Source: Mycosphaerelloides madeirae
Taxonomy: Eukaryota; Ascomycota; Dothideomycetes; Mycosphaerellales; Mycosphaerellaceae
Direction: 5' to 3'
Assembly (NCBI GenBank): GCA_002785995.1
Contig: NHNV01000021.1
Coordinates: 1 to 64,000, forward strand
DNA: 64,000 nucleotides
This document shows, piece after piece, positions 7,897 to 17,072 of this stretch. A program made the position numbers and the translations under genes. The stretch's first letter is position 1; every line of letters begins with the position of its first letter. The notes beneath the pieces are model-generated. The model was not told the DNA's origin. It worked only from the letters and a program-made list of their open reading frames with translations, and searched no databases.

Positions 7897-8600
7897 CTAC
7901 TCAACTTCATGTCGAGTTCGATAATGCAAAAGGGCGAGGATCAAAGTCGGGTCGTTCTTCAATCTACCAAGCGCCAAGTACAGAAGTAGTCTCAAGCGGA
8001 ATTTAGGATTTCGGGTCAATCTCCAGTTCTGCCTGTTGAAGCAGCGCACAGGCCGCACCAACCACCTATTAATTCAGCCACTACCAACCACCGAATACGG
8101 TGAGATATAGACTACAGACAGCCTCACAACGAACAACTTATGGATCTCCTTTTTTTACCTCAACACTGCCAGTCTCCAATCTGCGTGAATTGAAAGAAGT
8201 CGGCGTACGGGTCCTCAGGGAGCAACGCATTGGCTTCACTCAACAAGTCGGCTCGCTTATCCTTGCTCCGCTTCTTCCATCTGCTCATGAACAAGTCACC
8301 ATGAGAGGCCAGTTTTCCTTGGAGAGCAGTGTGGTTTTTCTGAGCTGCAGCTGTCAGATCTCGGCAGATCTTTGCCGCTTCCGACATTGTGAGACTTCGC
8401 ATATAATGCATCTGTTTATGTATCATGTCGTCCTTGTGTCGATATTGTTCCGGGCAGTAGAGGCAGTCAAAGTCTCGGCAAGGCCAATGCTGGATCAAGT
8501 GTGGTGAGATTTCGATCGTGCGAGATGTCTCTGGATCAAAATGGACCATCCTTATGGGTTCTGCCATGTTGGACACGCAATCCAGGCTCCAACCTGCCAT
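7897..8600 (-). pseudogene. Small Cys/His-containing gene split by solo LTR
   Basis: A reading frame starts at ATG 8600 (or 8567) and runs 145 codons. It reaches GDWQ and then enters the solo LTR at 8165, where it stops two codons later. Removing the 132-bp LTR and one 5-bp target copy rejoins the frame without a shift: it continues NWRLTRNPKFRLR for 43 codons to a TAG at 7897-7899, for 188 aa in all. The protein has a CRDFDCLYCPEQYRHKDDMIHK segment (shown as positions 8419-8484) with Cys and His spacing like a zinc-binding knuckle. The family is not recognised. The exact frame restoration supports a real gene that was interrupted. Confidence 0.65.
8034..8165 (+). mobile_element. Solo LTR, family E, 132-bp deleted copy
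   Basis: It begins TGTTGAAGCAGCGCACAGG and ends TTTTACCTCAACA, and is flanked by an exact 5-bp duplication, CTGCC (8029-8033 and 8166-8170). It matches both ends of the 267-bp copy at 6899-7165 but lacks about 135 bp of the middle. The junction lies at a short ATATA repeat, consistent with an internal deletion. It interrupts the small gene at 7897-8600. Confidence 0.88.
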
Positions 8601-8801
8601 TCAACAAAGTGAGATAGAACAATTGACAAGATAAGGCCTTGCAATGATCGAGGGCTTCTCTTATATGTTGCAGTCCATCAAACGAGGGCAGCCGTCACCT
8701 AGGATACCCAAGGCGGAAATTACATGATGCGCACCGCGTAAAGTGCAATGCGAACCGAACGCGGATTCACGAGCCTGGTAAAAGTCGATATCTTACAACA
8801 G

Positions 8802-9354
8802 CTACGAGTCGTTTCCTTCTTCGCTGGGAAGTCGGCCAGGAAACCAGCCATAGACAGAGAAGTCCACAGTCCGCTCGCCCAGATCTCCTCTGCCGACGTC
8901 GACGCCTTCCGCTGCCAATGCTGTCTCTTGCCGCGCAGCTCCATTTGCCCCCCTTGACAGAGCTGTGTTAGACCACGGGAGGAAACATAAGCGCGGAACA
9001 CGCACCTGTTGCTGATGACGCCCTTCGCGTTGATGACACGCTGCCAGGGGACGGTGTCGCTGTTGTAACGCGCGTCTGGCTGGTCTGCGGCCGAAGGTAG
9101 ATATTTAAGGCACATGCCGACTTGGCTGAACGCTGTCAGGAGATGGTCGAAAATTGCCGTCAATATACGTACCGTGGCCGCTCAGCTGCAATCGTCGATC
9201 AGATGTGTTGCCCTTCAGTAAGACTCGCGACTGACTTACGATATCCAAGAAGAGTCGCAATGTGGCCGTACGAAGTGACTTTGCCATGCGGCACTTCTTG
9301 GACGGCTCTATACACCATCGAGTACCACGACGCTGCTTCTTCTGATCGAGGCAT
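8802..9354 (-). CDS. Alkyltransferase-like protein (ATL) of DNA repair
   Basis: Four exons fit: 9240-9354, 9173-9185, 9006-9125 and 8802-8952 (399 nt, 132 aa). The second exon is only 13 nt yet supplies PERPR in LGYPERPRQVG, restoring a family motif. The product is the DNA-binding domain of the MGMT family: KVTSYGHIATLLGY helix-turn-helix, then PWQRVINAKG. The reactive Cys of the PCHRV motif is Trp, so it should be a non-catalytic ATL like S. pombe Atl1, which binds O6-alkylguanine and recruits nucleotide excision repair. The C terminus (DFSVYGWFPGRLPSEE) is typical of fungal ATLs. The last intron uses a CAAG acceptor beyond an AG too close to CTAAC. Confidence 0.87.
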
Positions 9355-9528
9355 GCTTGCAGTTTGGTGGAATGTGCATCGTCGTTGCGATGCAGAGGAG
9401 GTTAAAGGTGAGGCCAGAGGTCGGCATATGTAAGCAGCCCCCAGATCTACGCTAGCATGTGGGGGCGCTTTCCACTCCAACTTTCAACATCGAAATCTCA
9501 ACTTCTTCCCACAACACCACCACTCATG

Positions 9529-10521
9529 ATGAGTCTCGCAGACTATCTTGCCAAAAACTACCTCTCCGCCGACTCGAAAGCGTCGAAAAAGCGCAAGAGA
9601 AAGGAAGCTAAAGCCGCAGGCCTCGTGATCGCCGACGACGATATCGATACTTGGAAGTCAGCCGCGCAGAATGGCGGCGAAGATGACGATGCGCCGACGA
9701 TAGTTGGCGGCGGCCTAGCTGGTGGACTCAACAAACCGACGAAGAAATCAAAGTGGGTAAAGATCGGTGCGGATGCGCCCAAGAACTCAGAACAAGCAGC
9801 AGCAGATGCGATTCTGGCAGATGCGCAAGCAGAGTCGACGGCAAAAGCACAGCAAGAAGATGACGGCCCTACAATGGTGGGAGAAGACGGGGAACATTAT
9901 GATGGTCCTACGATGGCGTCAGGAGCTATGGCTGGGCTGCAGACTGCGAGTCAAGTCTCGGCGGCGCTGAAGAGGAAAGAGAAAGCGGAGCGGAAAGCTA
10001 TGAAAGCAGAAGATTTGGCGTCGGGAGGTCTGGCGCAACAGACCATATACCGTGATGCGTCTGGTCGTATGATCAACGTGAAAGAGAAGCGTGCCGAAGC
10101 GGCGGAGAAGGCGCTGGAGGAAGCGAGGAAGCAGCGAGAAGAGATTGAGAGTCGCAAGGGTGACGTGCAGAGAAAAGAAAGAGAGGAGCGAGCGCAGGAG
10201 TTGGAGGAGGCAAAGGTCATGACTGTGGCGCGACATGCGGATGATAAGAAGATGAATGACGAGCTGAAGGAACGGGAGAGATGGAACGATCCCATGGCAC
10301 AGCTTATCGCGACGAAGAAGACCACGATCAAAGGAGGGAAGAGCAAAGGTGGTGGTAAATCGTATCAGGGTCCGTTTGAGCCGAATCGATACGGTATACG
10401 GCCTGGCTGGCGATGGGATGGAGTCGACAGAAGCAATGGGTTCGAGCGGAAGTGGTTCGCCGCGAGAAACAAAAAGCAAGACCGAGAGGCTCTCGAATAC
10501 GCATGGCAGCTCGACGAATAG
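9529..10521 (+). CDS. CWC26: Pre-mRNA-splicing factor Cwc26/Bud13
   Basis: An intronless frame of 330 aa starting MSLADYLAKNYL, a hallmark start; a second ATG lies one codon upstream. A lysine-rich N terminus with KKRKRKEAK is followed by acidic repeats DDAPTIVGG and DDGPTMVGE, then a long charged coiled region. The conserved C terminus is WNDPMAQL, GPFEPNRYGIRPGWRWDGVDRSNGFE and W..RN (key residues; positions 10273-10476). This is the Bud13 family, a subunit of the nuclear RES complex that retains and helps splice pre-mRNA with Snu17 and Pml1. The gene ends 69 bp before the tail of the convergent F-box-like gene. Confidence 0.93.
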   Translation: MSLADYLAKNYLSADSKASKKRKRKEAKAAGLVIADDDIDTWKSAAQNGGEDDDAPTIVGGGLAGGLNKPTKKSKWVKIGADAPKNSEQAAADAILADAQAESTAKAQQEDDGPTMVGEDGEHYDGPTMASGAMAGLQTASQVSAALKRKEKAERKAMKAEDLASGGLAQQTIYRDASGRMINVKEKRAEAAEKALEEARKQREEIESRKGDVQRKEREERAQELEEAKVMTVARHADDKKMNDELKERERWNDPMAQLIATKKTTIKGGKSKGGGKSYQGPFEPNRYGIRPGWRWDGVDRSNGFERKWFAARNKKQDREALEYAWQLDE

Positions 10522-10590
10522 ACCATGGCGCTCGAACACTAATGAAGCTACTGCGACATCGACCCTCTTACGCATCCTTGCTACCTAATC

Positions 10591-11352
10591 TCAACTAACA
10601 ACCATAAGACCAAGATGCATATCAAACTGCATCGAGTTGTCCCAGAACTGATTTCCAAGCACTATGTCACCACCATACTCACGAACAAATTTATCCAGCT
10701 CACTTTTCATGGTATCTTCAGGCCCCAAAGAATCCGCAAGTTGCCGATGCCACTTCTTGTGCACTAAGCAGTTAGCCTCCACAGTCGATGGCTTCTTGGC
10801 CATCACCACATCCAGCAAGTTCCCAAACGTCAGACCACGCTCGTCCCGAATCCTAATTTTGGGGGAGGTCCACCACTTCTGTTTAAGACTAGACCTGACT
10901 ACAAGGCAGAACTCAATCTCCACGAAGGGCGGGTTAGTGATGAACATGTCTCTCCAAGATGCGTCATCGGTGATGGGGCCAGGTAGGGTGAGACCATAGA
11001 TTACTTCCTTGCCTTTGCAGTTCCGAAATGCACGACCTCGTTTGATGTTGAAGAACCCAGGACATAGATTGCGTTTGGGTGGTAGGTAGTTGTCGTCCCG
11101 AACGAGGTACATGTTCGGGCAATGATAGATGACTTCTTCGCCGTCTTCCTGGAAGGGGCCTGGAGCGAGGAAGAGCTTCTGCGTGAGGATCGTGGACTTG
11201 AAGATGACGTCTTGGAAATGGTGGTTTAATCGTTGGCATTTGAGGATGTCTGTCCACTTCAGTTGGTAGAGGATATGTTCCAGCAACTCGACTGTGTGGA
11301 AGACGGCATCTTGGGCCGTTTCTGTGCTGCTCATATCTGGCATGGAGGCCAT
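10591..11352 (-). CDS. F-box-like protein
   Basis: A single frame of 253 aa. The N terminus AVFHTVELLEHILYQLKWTD, followed by ILKCQRLNHHFQDVI, is an F-box-like helical motif of the kind common in small Dothideomycete and Eurotiomycete proteins, where it would contact Skp1 in an SCF ubiquitin ligase. The remainder (NPPFVEIEF, WWTSPKIRIRDERGLTFGNLLDVV) matches no domain I can name. The target is unknown, and the gene family is usually lineage-expanded. The start at 11352 or the second Met at 11340 are both possible. Confidence 0.68.
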   Translation of the reverse strand: MASMPDMSSTETAQDAVFHTVELLEHILYQLKWTDILKCQRLNHHFQDVIFKSTILTQKLFLAPGPFQEDGEEVIYHCPNMYLVRDDNYLPPKRNLCPGFFNIKRGRAFRNCKGKEVIYGLTLPGPITDDASWRDMFITNPPFVEIEFCLVVRSSLKQKWWTSPKIRIRDERGLTFGNLLDVVMAKKPSTVEANCLVHKKWHRQLADSLGPEDTMKSELDKFVREYGGDIVLGNQFWDNSMQFDMHLGLMVVS

Positions 11353-12093
11353 TTACTTATTGGAACCCAGTGTTTCTGATGAGGGAACGGAATGGGAGTC
11401 TTCTCCAATTTCTCATTACCGTCCTGCTCTTGTTGCTGCCTTGACAGCCACTGTGCCACTTTACAATGGTCCCTATCTCTGTGATGTTATTTTTGGAGCG
11501 GAAGCAGGTCCGGAGAGGGACAGGGGTTGCCTTGCAGCGTTCGGTCCCTTGGTTGTTGCTTTGGTGTTGTATCTGAATGATAATCTCGCGTCTTTGAGGG
11601 CTCAGCAACTGTCCGCGTGCGGTTGGCGGTACGCGTTTGTCGAATCAGACGTTTGACTCCTCCGTGGATGGCGATTGGCCGGAAGCTGAGTGCGAAGAAG
11701 CGACGACCCCGTGTTCTGCAACGGCCGCATCGACGTGTGCAGTAGCTCGTTTCCCCCAATTACCCTATTATTCCTTGCTCGCATCTGCATCTCTCCTGCT
11801 TCCAAGAAAAATCGCACTACGAACACTCCAACGGCGCACGACATCTCCATCAACATCTGCTCATATATTCCAGTGTGACGGCGACGACCCGCGAATTTAA
11901 TACTAGGCCGCGGACCGCATAGCGTACGTACGTACGTCAGCACAGCCTCAAAGGCGCTGCAAGAACCGCGGAGCCGACGTTTTCCTCCCTTTCGCAGTTG
12001 TTCTGCACCTGGGGCGTCTGCCGGTCAGCTGTGCGTTGTTGTGGTCGATCCGGAGACTAAGCATCCATATCCATATACACACACCTCATCACC
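11353..12093. other. Intergenic, divergent promoters
   Basis: No supported gene. It holds the shared upstream region of the F-box-like gene and the Gdt1 gene, with a short GTAC microsatellite near 11922-11936 and a CA-rich leader just before the Gdt1 start. Open frames here lack protein-like composition. Confidence 0.6.
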
Positions 12094-13869
12094 ATGCGGA
12101 TACGACGGGCTCCTCCGCTGCTGCTCCTCTTCGCCCCTTCTTTGGTCGCCTCGCAAGCCGCAAGGCCGCCTTCAGATTCCGTCGAAGTCCTGAGCAACGA
12201 GGAGATCCTCGCCCTCAACCACGCGCCAAAAGCTGGGAAAGCCGCGCTCCAGGAGGTGGTGGGACCGGTTGCGGGAGCTGAGAAGAAACGGCCCTATGTT
12301 GGAACTGAAGATGCCCCTGTCGATGGACAGGATGGGAAGCCACATGCAGGTCCATTCGTGGACAGGATACCGGACGGTAGCCGAGCGCGGCAAGGAGAGA
12401 TAGCGACAACCACGTCCAAATCCATACCTACTTCTCTCGAGAATCTGGGGCCAGGCGAGCTGGCGGACATACCAGAGAAGAACGATGGGGTAATGAATGA
12501 TGACAACCGACCCGTGCCGAGAAAGGGGACTACAGGCACGGAGGGTGGCATCACAGAAAAGGACAAGGCCCGGAAAGTTGGTCAGGTCGAGAACAAACCT
12601 CAGGAGCCAAAGGAGGCGCCACCACTTCCCCCAAGCGAGGAGGAGCGCATTAATGCAGCGGAGGGCAAGAAGGGCACCAAGTCATCCAAGGACTTGGCAT
12701 CGACAAGGAGCGGCCAAGATCCAATTACTGGCGAAAAGATTGAGGTCAAGAAGGGTGACAGCTACGGCGAATCTGGATACGGCATGGAGAAGCCCACGGA
12801 TCTACCAGAGAAGCCTCACGACATTGCACACCCTCAGCCCAAGATCGCCACGACCGATGATTTTGGACCACCAATAAACGCAGCGGCCAGAAATGAGTGG
12901 CTGCAGGAGACCATGCCAGAGACTGAGGGAAAGACAAATCGCAAACCCCCCAAAGCATCGACCGGAGGCTCATCTGCAGCCGTTGATGATGAGCATGCAC
13001 ACCACGAGACATGGCACGAGTGGTTTCACTCGTTTGTGCTCTCTTTCACCATGATCATCTTTTCCGAGATCGGCGACAAGACTTTCTTGGTTGCAGCATT
13101 GATGGCCATGCGACACCCGCGATCGGTCGTGTTCTCTGCTGCCTTGACGGCTTTGATCGCTATGACTGTACTCTCTGCCATCCTTGGACATGCCTTCCCA
13201 GCTCTCCTACCCAAAAGACTCACGACCTTTGCGGCTGCGATCTTGTTTTTCGTTTTTGGTGCAAAGAGCTTGCGAGAAGGTCTAGCGATGGACGAGAACG
13301 CAGGTGTTGGTGACGAAATGAGAGAGGTTGAGGCCGAGTTGGAGGAGAAAGAGCACAACATGCGACACAAATTCAAGCAAGACTCGGCATCCCCATACGA
13401 GCTCGAATCTGGTCGGGGACGATCAGCGCATTTCGACAACATGGGTGGAGAGCCATCACCACCGCTCTCTCGCTCGCCTTCACCGACTAAGAAGCGAAGA
13501 GATCGGTTCAGCGGGCTGACCAACCTCTGCAGTCTCATGCTCAGTCCTGCATGGGTGCAGACATTCGTCATGACTTTTCTCGGTGAATGGGGAGATCGAA
13601 GCCAGATTGCAACAATCGCGATGGCTGCTGGTCAGGATTACTGGTGGGTAACGCTCGGCGCCATTGTTGGTCATGCCTGCTGTACAGGCGTTGCAGTTAT
13701 AGGAGGGCGAGCGCTGGCTGGAAGAGTGAGCATGCGAGTTGGTAAGTCTTCCTCCCTGCAAACCTATCATCATGACCAGCAGACTAACATCTGCACAGTC
13801 ACAATCGGCGGCGCCGTCGCTTTCCTGGTGTTCGGCTGCATTTATCTTTACGAATGCATGTCAGAATAG
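12094..13869 (+). CDS. GDT1: Gdt1/TMEM165-family Golgi cation transporter
   Basis: Exons 12094-13741 and 13799-13869 give 572 aa. A signal peptide (LLLLFAPSLVAS) precedes about 300 residues of hydrophilic, acidic sequence; two membrane modules follow, each with the family signature: EIGDKTF near residue 324 and EWGDRSQ near 499. These ExGD[KR][TS] motifs form the ion path of UPF0016 proteins, which exchange Ca2+ or Mn2+ for protons in the Golgi and support glycosylation. The long lumenal N-terminal region is larger than in yeast Gdt1 (280 aa). The 57-bp intron is a multiple of three without a stop, so retention would insert 19 residues between the last helices. Confidence 0.92.
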   Translation: MRIRRAPPLLLLFAPSLVASQAARPPSDSVEVLSNEEILALNHAPKAGKAALQEVVGPVAGAEKKRPYVGTEDAPVDGQDGKPHAGPFVDRIPDGSRARQGEIATTTSKSIPTSLENLGPGELADIPEKNDGVMNDDNRPVPRKGTTGTEGGITEKDKARKVGQVENKPQEPKEAPPLPPSEEERINAAEGKKGTKSSKDLASTRSGQDPITGEKIEVKKGDSYGESGYGMEKPTDLPEKPHDIAHPQPKIATTDDFGPPINAAARNEWLQETMPETEGKTNRKPPKASTGGSSAAVDDEHAHHETWHEWFHSFVLSFTMIIFSEIGDKTFLVAALMAMRHPRSVVFSAALTALIAMTVLSAILGHAFPALLPKRLTTFAAAILFFVFGAKSLREGLAMDENAGVGDEMREVEAELEEKEHNMRHKFKQDSASPYELESGRGRSAHFDNMGGEPSPPLSRSPSPTKKRRDRFSGLTNLCSLMLSPAWVQTFVMTFLGEWGDRSQIATIAMAAGQDYWWVTLGAIVGHACCTGVAVIGGRALAGRVSMRVGKSSSLQTYHHDQQTNICTVTIGGAVAFLVFGCIYLYECMSE

Positions 13870-14995
13870 AGCCTCCTTCTCTACATGTTGTTATCAACAG
13901 CATAAAGCCTGCAGACCATCTTCGATCCCTTTTAGCGTCTGGTGTCCGGCGGAGCGGTTTCTCCGGACCGGCCTGCCTGCATTCTTCACGGCTTCTAAGT
14001 CGTTTGTGTTATAAGTATTAATGCTGGGTTGTAACATTCAGGACGATGGGCGCTGCACAGCGAGCAGCGGCAGTGGCTGGCTGGCTGGCTGGCAGAAGCA
14101 AAAAAAGCGATTACTGCATTGGCGTAACTATTTGCTTTGTGGGTGAAGGGTTGGGTTTTGTGTCTTGCATGTGAGATATGAGTTGGAGCAGAGAGAAGAG
14201 TGTGTGGCTAATATTTGCTCGCAAGGGCCTCAAGCGCCGGAAGCGAGAGCGGACGGCGCGGTTTTGTTGCGACTTCCCTTCTTCTTTTCTTCACTCACAC
14301 TTCTACTACTCCCGGCTGACGGGCAGGACGCGCCGAAGCGAAGGTAAACCACACAACATTGGCGATCATCATGCATACAGTGCTTCCCGTTCCAGAGGCG
14401 TGTGGCTGACCGACCGAGGACGACGAGGCTCAGCGGACAACAAGGCCTACCAGCGAGATACGCACCTTGGAAGAACATGTTCCTCATGCGATACCACCTT
14501 CCTCAGCGTACAAGACTCATCAACCAGCTGGCTCTTTGGTGCGTGTGCTGCGCGAAGCTGCGCTCTGCATGCAAAATCCTGCGGCAGACCGCCGGTCGGG
14601 ATTCGGTGTGTGCAATGCTGTGGTACAATGGCTTGTTGTCCGGTCATCGACGCTGAGCTGCAGCAATAGCTCTTGGCTTGAGCTTAGAGGCTGGAACGAG
14701 GAAGCTCTCATTTGGTGAACAGCGCAGATTATGCTGCCCTAGAGCCTTTCTTGCACGCTTTGGCGGCGGAGCTGATCTCGCAATAGGAGGTACACGACAC
14801 CATCTCATGTGGTACTTCGCGTTGTACTTTTGAAGGTGACATGCGAGGCTGATACGGCCGCTGGATTTGGGTTTTATCAGCCTCGTCTGCTTCCTCGAAC
14901 GTTCGTATTTGTTCTTCTCTTGCAGCGAAACAGGAGTGCCAAGCTCAACGACGAATGGACACACTGCTCAAAATATTCACCTGTCCGCGGAAACC
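13870..14995. other. Intergenic, simple repeats
   Basis: About 1.1 kb without a supported gene. A GGCT tetranucleotide run lies near 14070-14090. Open frames of up to 163 aa occur but have biased, unlikely composition. TTCTCTTGCAG near 14916-14926 could be the acceptor of a 5' UTR intron of the downstream gene. Confidence 0.5.
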
Positions 14996-16810
14996 ATGGC
15001 GGGAATCGACGTTTCAGGCTGTGTCGCGGCTGTGGTATCAGCTTTTCATAGCGCGGAAGATCTCGTCCAGGCGATCCGAGAAAACAGCAGGAAGAAGAAG
15101 AAACGAAAAGAGAAGGACATCGAACAAGCCCACGAAGAGACGATACTTCATAAATCACTCGTCGATGGCGCAAGACAAGTCCATCTCGCTTGCGTTGACC
15201 GACGGGAACGATTTGGTCGAGCATTTGACACGGGCGATACCACTGCGACGTCGGAACTCAAGGACGTTATGATCAACTTGCAAACAGACATCATTCTTCG
15301 TTTACAATCCGGGAAAGCCGTCGGAAACTCGTCACTGGACTGTTCGCCTCTGTACGAGGCTGCGATCACCAACAAGAATGCCGCTATACGAGCGATGGAT
15401 GACCTCTGTCAGCGGATTGTGCTTGCAGTGTACACACAACGACGCTTACAGGACGAGAGTTCTCCTGCTCCTGTTTACGCATCTGAGAGAAATAATGGGT
15501 CTTCGGGCTCTCATCACCAGATCGCGAGTGACAACTCTTTCAGATATCGAATGCCACCTTCGTCGACCTCACTATGTAGTCCCAGCGCTGGACCCACAGC
15601 GCCCATCCGCAATCTAATGCGACCAGAGGATTCTCATCTACAACGAAAACCCTTGCCCAAGACCTCGATGCCCGCATATTCTCCAGGGATCGACCGTGTA
15701 CGAAGCAGCGACTCGATGCCTATATATCATCCCAACACGGAAGACGATACCCATGATCTCAAACAGGCACCCTCTTTTTCCGATTCAGCCATTGGAGATG
15801 AGTCCAGGACAAAACACCACCCTTCTATGAGTGTTACTTCTACCACATCGGACGATACCATGGACTCCACTGGCAGTGCTGAATCCGAAGCGAAACGCGA
15901 CGAGCTGAAAATCATGCAGTTGGAGCATCAAAGAATTTCGTATTCCTCCGACGATAACACAACTGTGCACCAGTCTGGCACCTGTACACCCGCACAATGC
16001 GCCTCGCCCTTGGAGCAATTGAATTACGACGACGACGATGAGAACGATGAAGAAGCCTCATTACGAGCCAACTCTGCCCCTGAAGTGGTTACCAGAGAAT
16101 TCGAATCCCTAATGTTCTCCCCAATCTCCACGTCATCTCCCCTCTCTCCCCAAGTCCCCTACCACCTCCGCAACATCCATCCCGCCCTCCGTCCCACACG
16201 CCCCGACTCCTCCTACACCGACGTCTTAGCTCCCGAGCCAGACCGGCTCTGGTCCCCACTCGACCGCCCGGCCAAACACAACAACTACCACGGCTTCTGC
16301 AAAGGCGCCTGGAACTCCCGACACTCTCTCCGAGAAGGCCTCGCCACCACCATGATCCCCAACTACAAAGGAATTACCGTCGCTCACTGGCAATGCAAAC
16401 ACTGCTCCTTCCGCTCTCGCGGGATGACCAACACCCAAATCTTCCCCGATAACATCTACTTCTCCAATGCTAGAATTCGCTACCGTTGGCTCTTCCTCGC
16501 CAAATCTCACGTCCCATCTAACATCTCTCATACAAAACCGGAACTCTATCCTTACGGTTGTATCTTCTGCGCGGCGCAGGGACGTATGACGGAGGCTTAT
16601 GAGAATATGGACAAGATGATGGAGCATATTGTGAACAAGCATAGGACGGAAATGCTCACGCCGGAAGTTTTGCAGAAGACAAAGTGCATTATTGGAGGTG
16701 CGCCGGATCGGTCAGATGATTGGGATGTGAATATTCCGGCTACGACGAGGAGGATTCTTTCAAGTGATGTGAAGGATTTCGTGGTTTCGGCTGTGACAGG
16801 GATTATGTAA
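14996..16810 (+). CDS. Uncharacterised 604-aa protein with Cys-rich tail
   Basis: Intronless from MAGIDVSGCVAAVVSAFHSAEDL, chosen because the preceding frame looks like leader sequence. The first 150 residues are helical with a KKKKRKEK basic patch, as at the N terminus of many fungal NACHT-like and adaptor proteins. Residues about 170-470 are Ser/Pro-rich and disordered, with an acidic DDDDENDEE run. The C-terminal 170 residues are well ordered and carry WQCKHCSFRSRG, YGCIFCAAQGRM and a following H..H (MMEHIVNKHR), suggesting one or two zinc-binding units. I recognise the architecture as a fungal conserved hypothetical but can assign no function. Confidence 0.75.
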   Translation: MAGIDVSGCVAAVVSAFHSAEDLVQAIRENSRKKKKRKEKDIEQAHEETILHKSLVDGARQVHLACVDRRERFGRAFDTGDTTATSELKDVMINLQTDIILRLQSGKAVGNSSLDCSPLYEAAITNKNAAIRAMDDLCQRIVLAVYTQRRLQDESSPAPVYASERNNGSSGSHHQIASDNSFRYRMPPSSTSLCSPSAGPTAPIRNLMRPEDSHLQRKPLPKTSMPAYSPGIDRVRSSDSMPIYHPNTEDDTHDLKQAPSFSDSAIGDESRTKHHPSMSVTSTTSDDTMDSTGSAESEAKRDELKIMQLEHQRISYSSDDNTTVHQSGTCTPAQCASPLEQLNYDDDDENDEEASLRANSAPEVVTREFESLMFSPISTSSPLSPQVPYHLRNIHPALRPTRPDSSYTDVLAPEPDRLWSPLDRPAKHNNYHGFCKGAWNSRHSLREGLATTMIPNYKGITVAHWQCKHCSFRSRGMTNTQIFPDNIYFSNARIRYRWLFLAKSHVPSNISHTKPELYPYGCIFCAAQGRMTEAYENMDKMMEHIVNKHRTEMLTPEVLQKTKCIIGGAPDRSDDWDVNIPATTRRILSSDVKDFVVSAVTGIM

Positions 16811-17072
16811 GATGTGAGGGCAGGGCGAACTGATGGATTTACGGCCGAAGCAAGGAGTTTGTGGGATCGTTGGATACTCGATTGAACTACTGGACAACGT
16901 TACTGTCGTATGAAGGGTTGTCGTGCAAACTTCGAAGCTTGGTGTCTCGGAAGATCGTTCTCAGAAATTCCTTGGAGCGTTTCATCGTTACCCATACCGG
17001 TCTCACCGATGCTTGTTCACCGCTCTATAGGCGGTATAACAATCCCTCTCGATTTTCCAAGGGTGTCTTCTC

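Noticed and set aside
9919..10575. 218-aa antisense frame over Bud13
   Set aside because: A shadow of the Lys/Glu-rich coding sequence, giving Leu/Phe/Ser-rich translation.
14178..14669. 163-aa forward frame before the Cys-tailed protein
   Set aside because: Cys/Ser/Arg-rich random-looking composition, no splice link, and overlapping frames of equal length on both strands.
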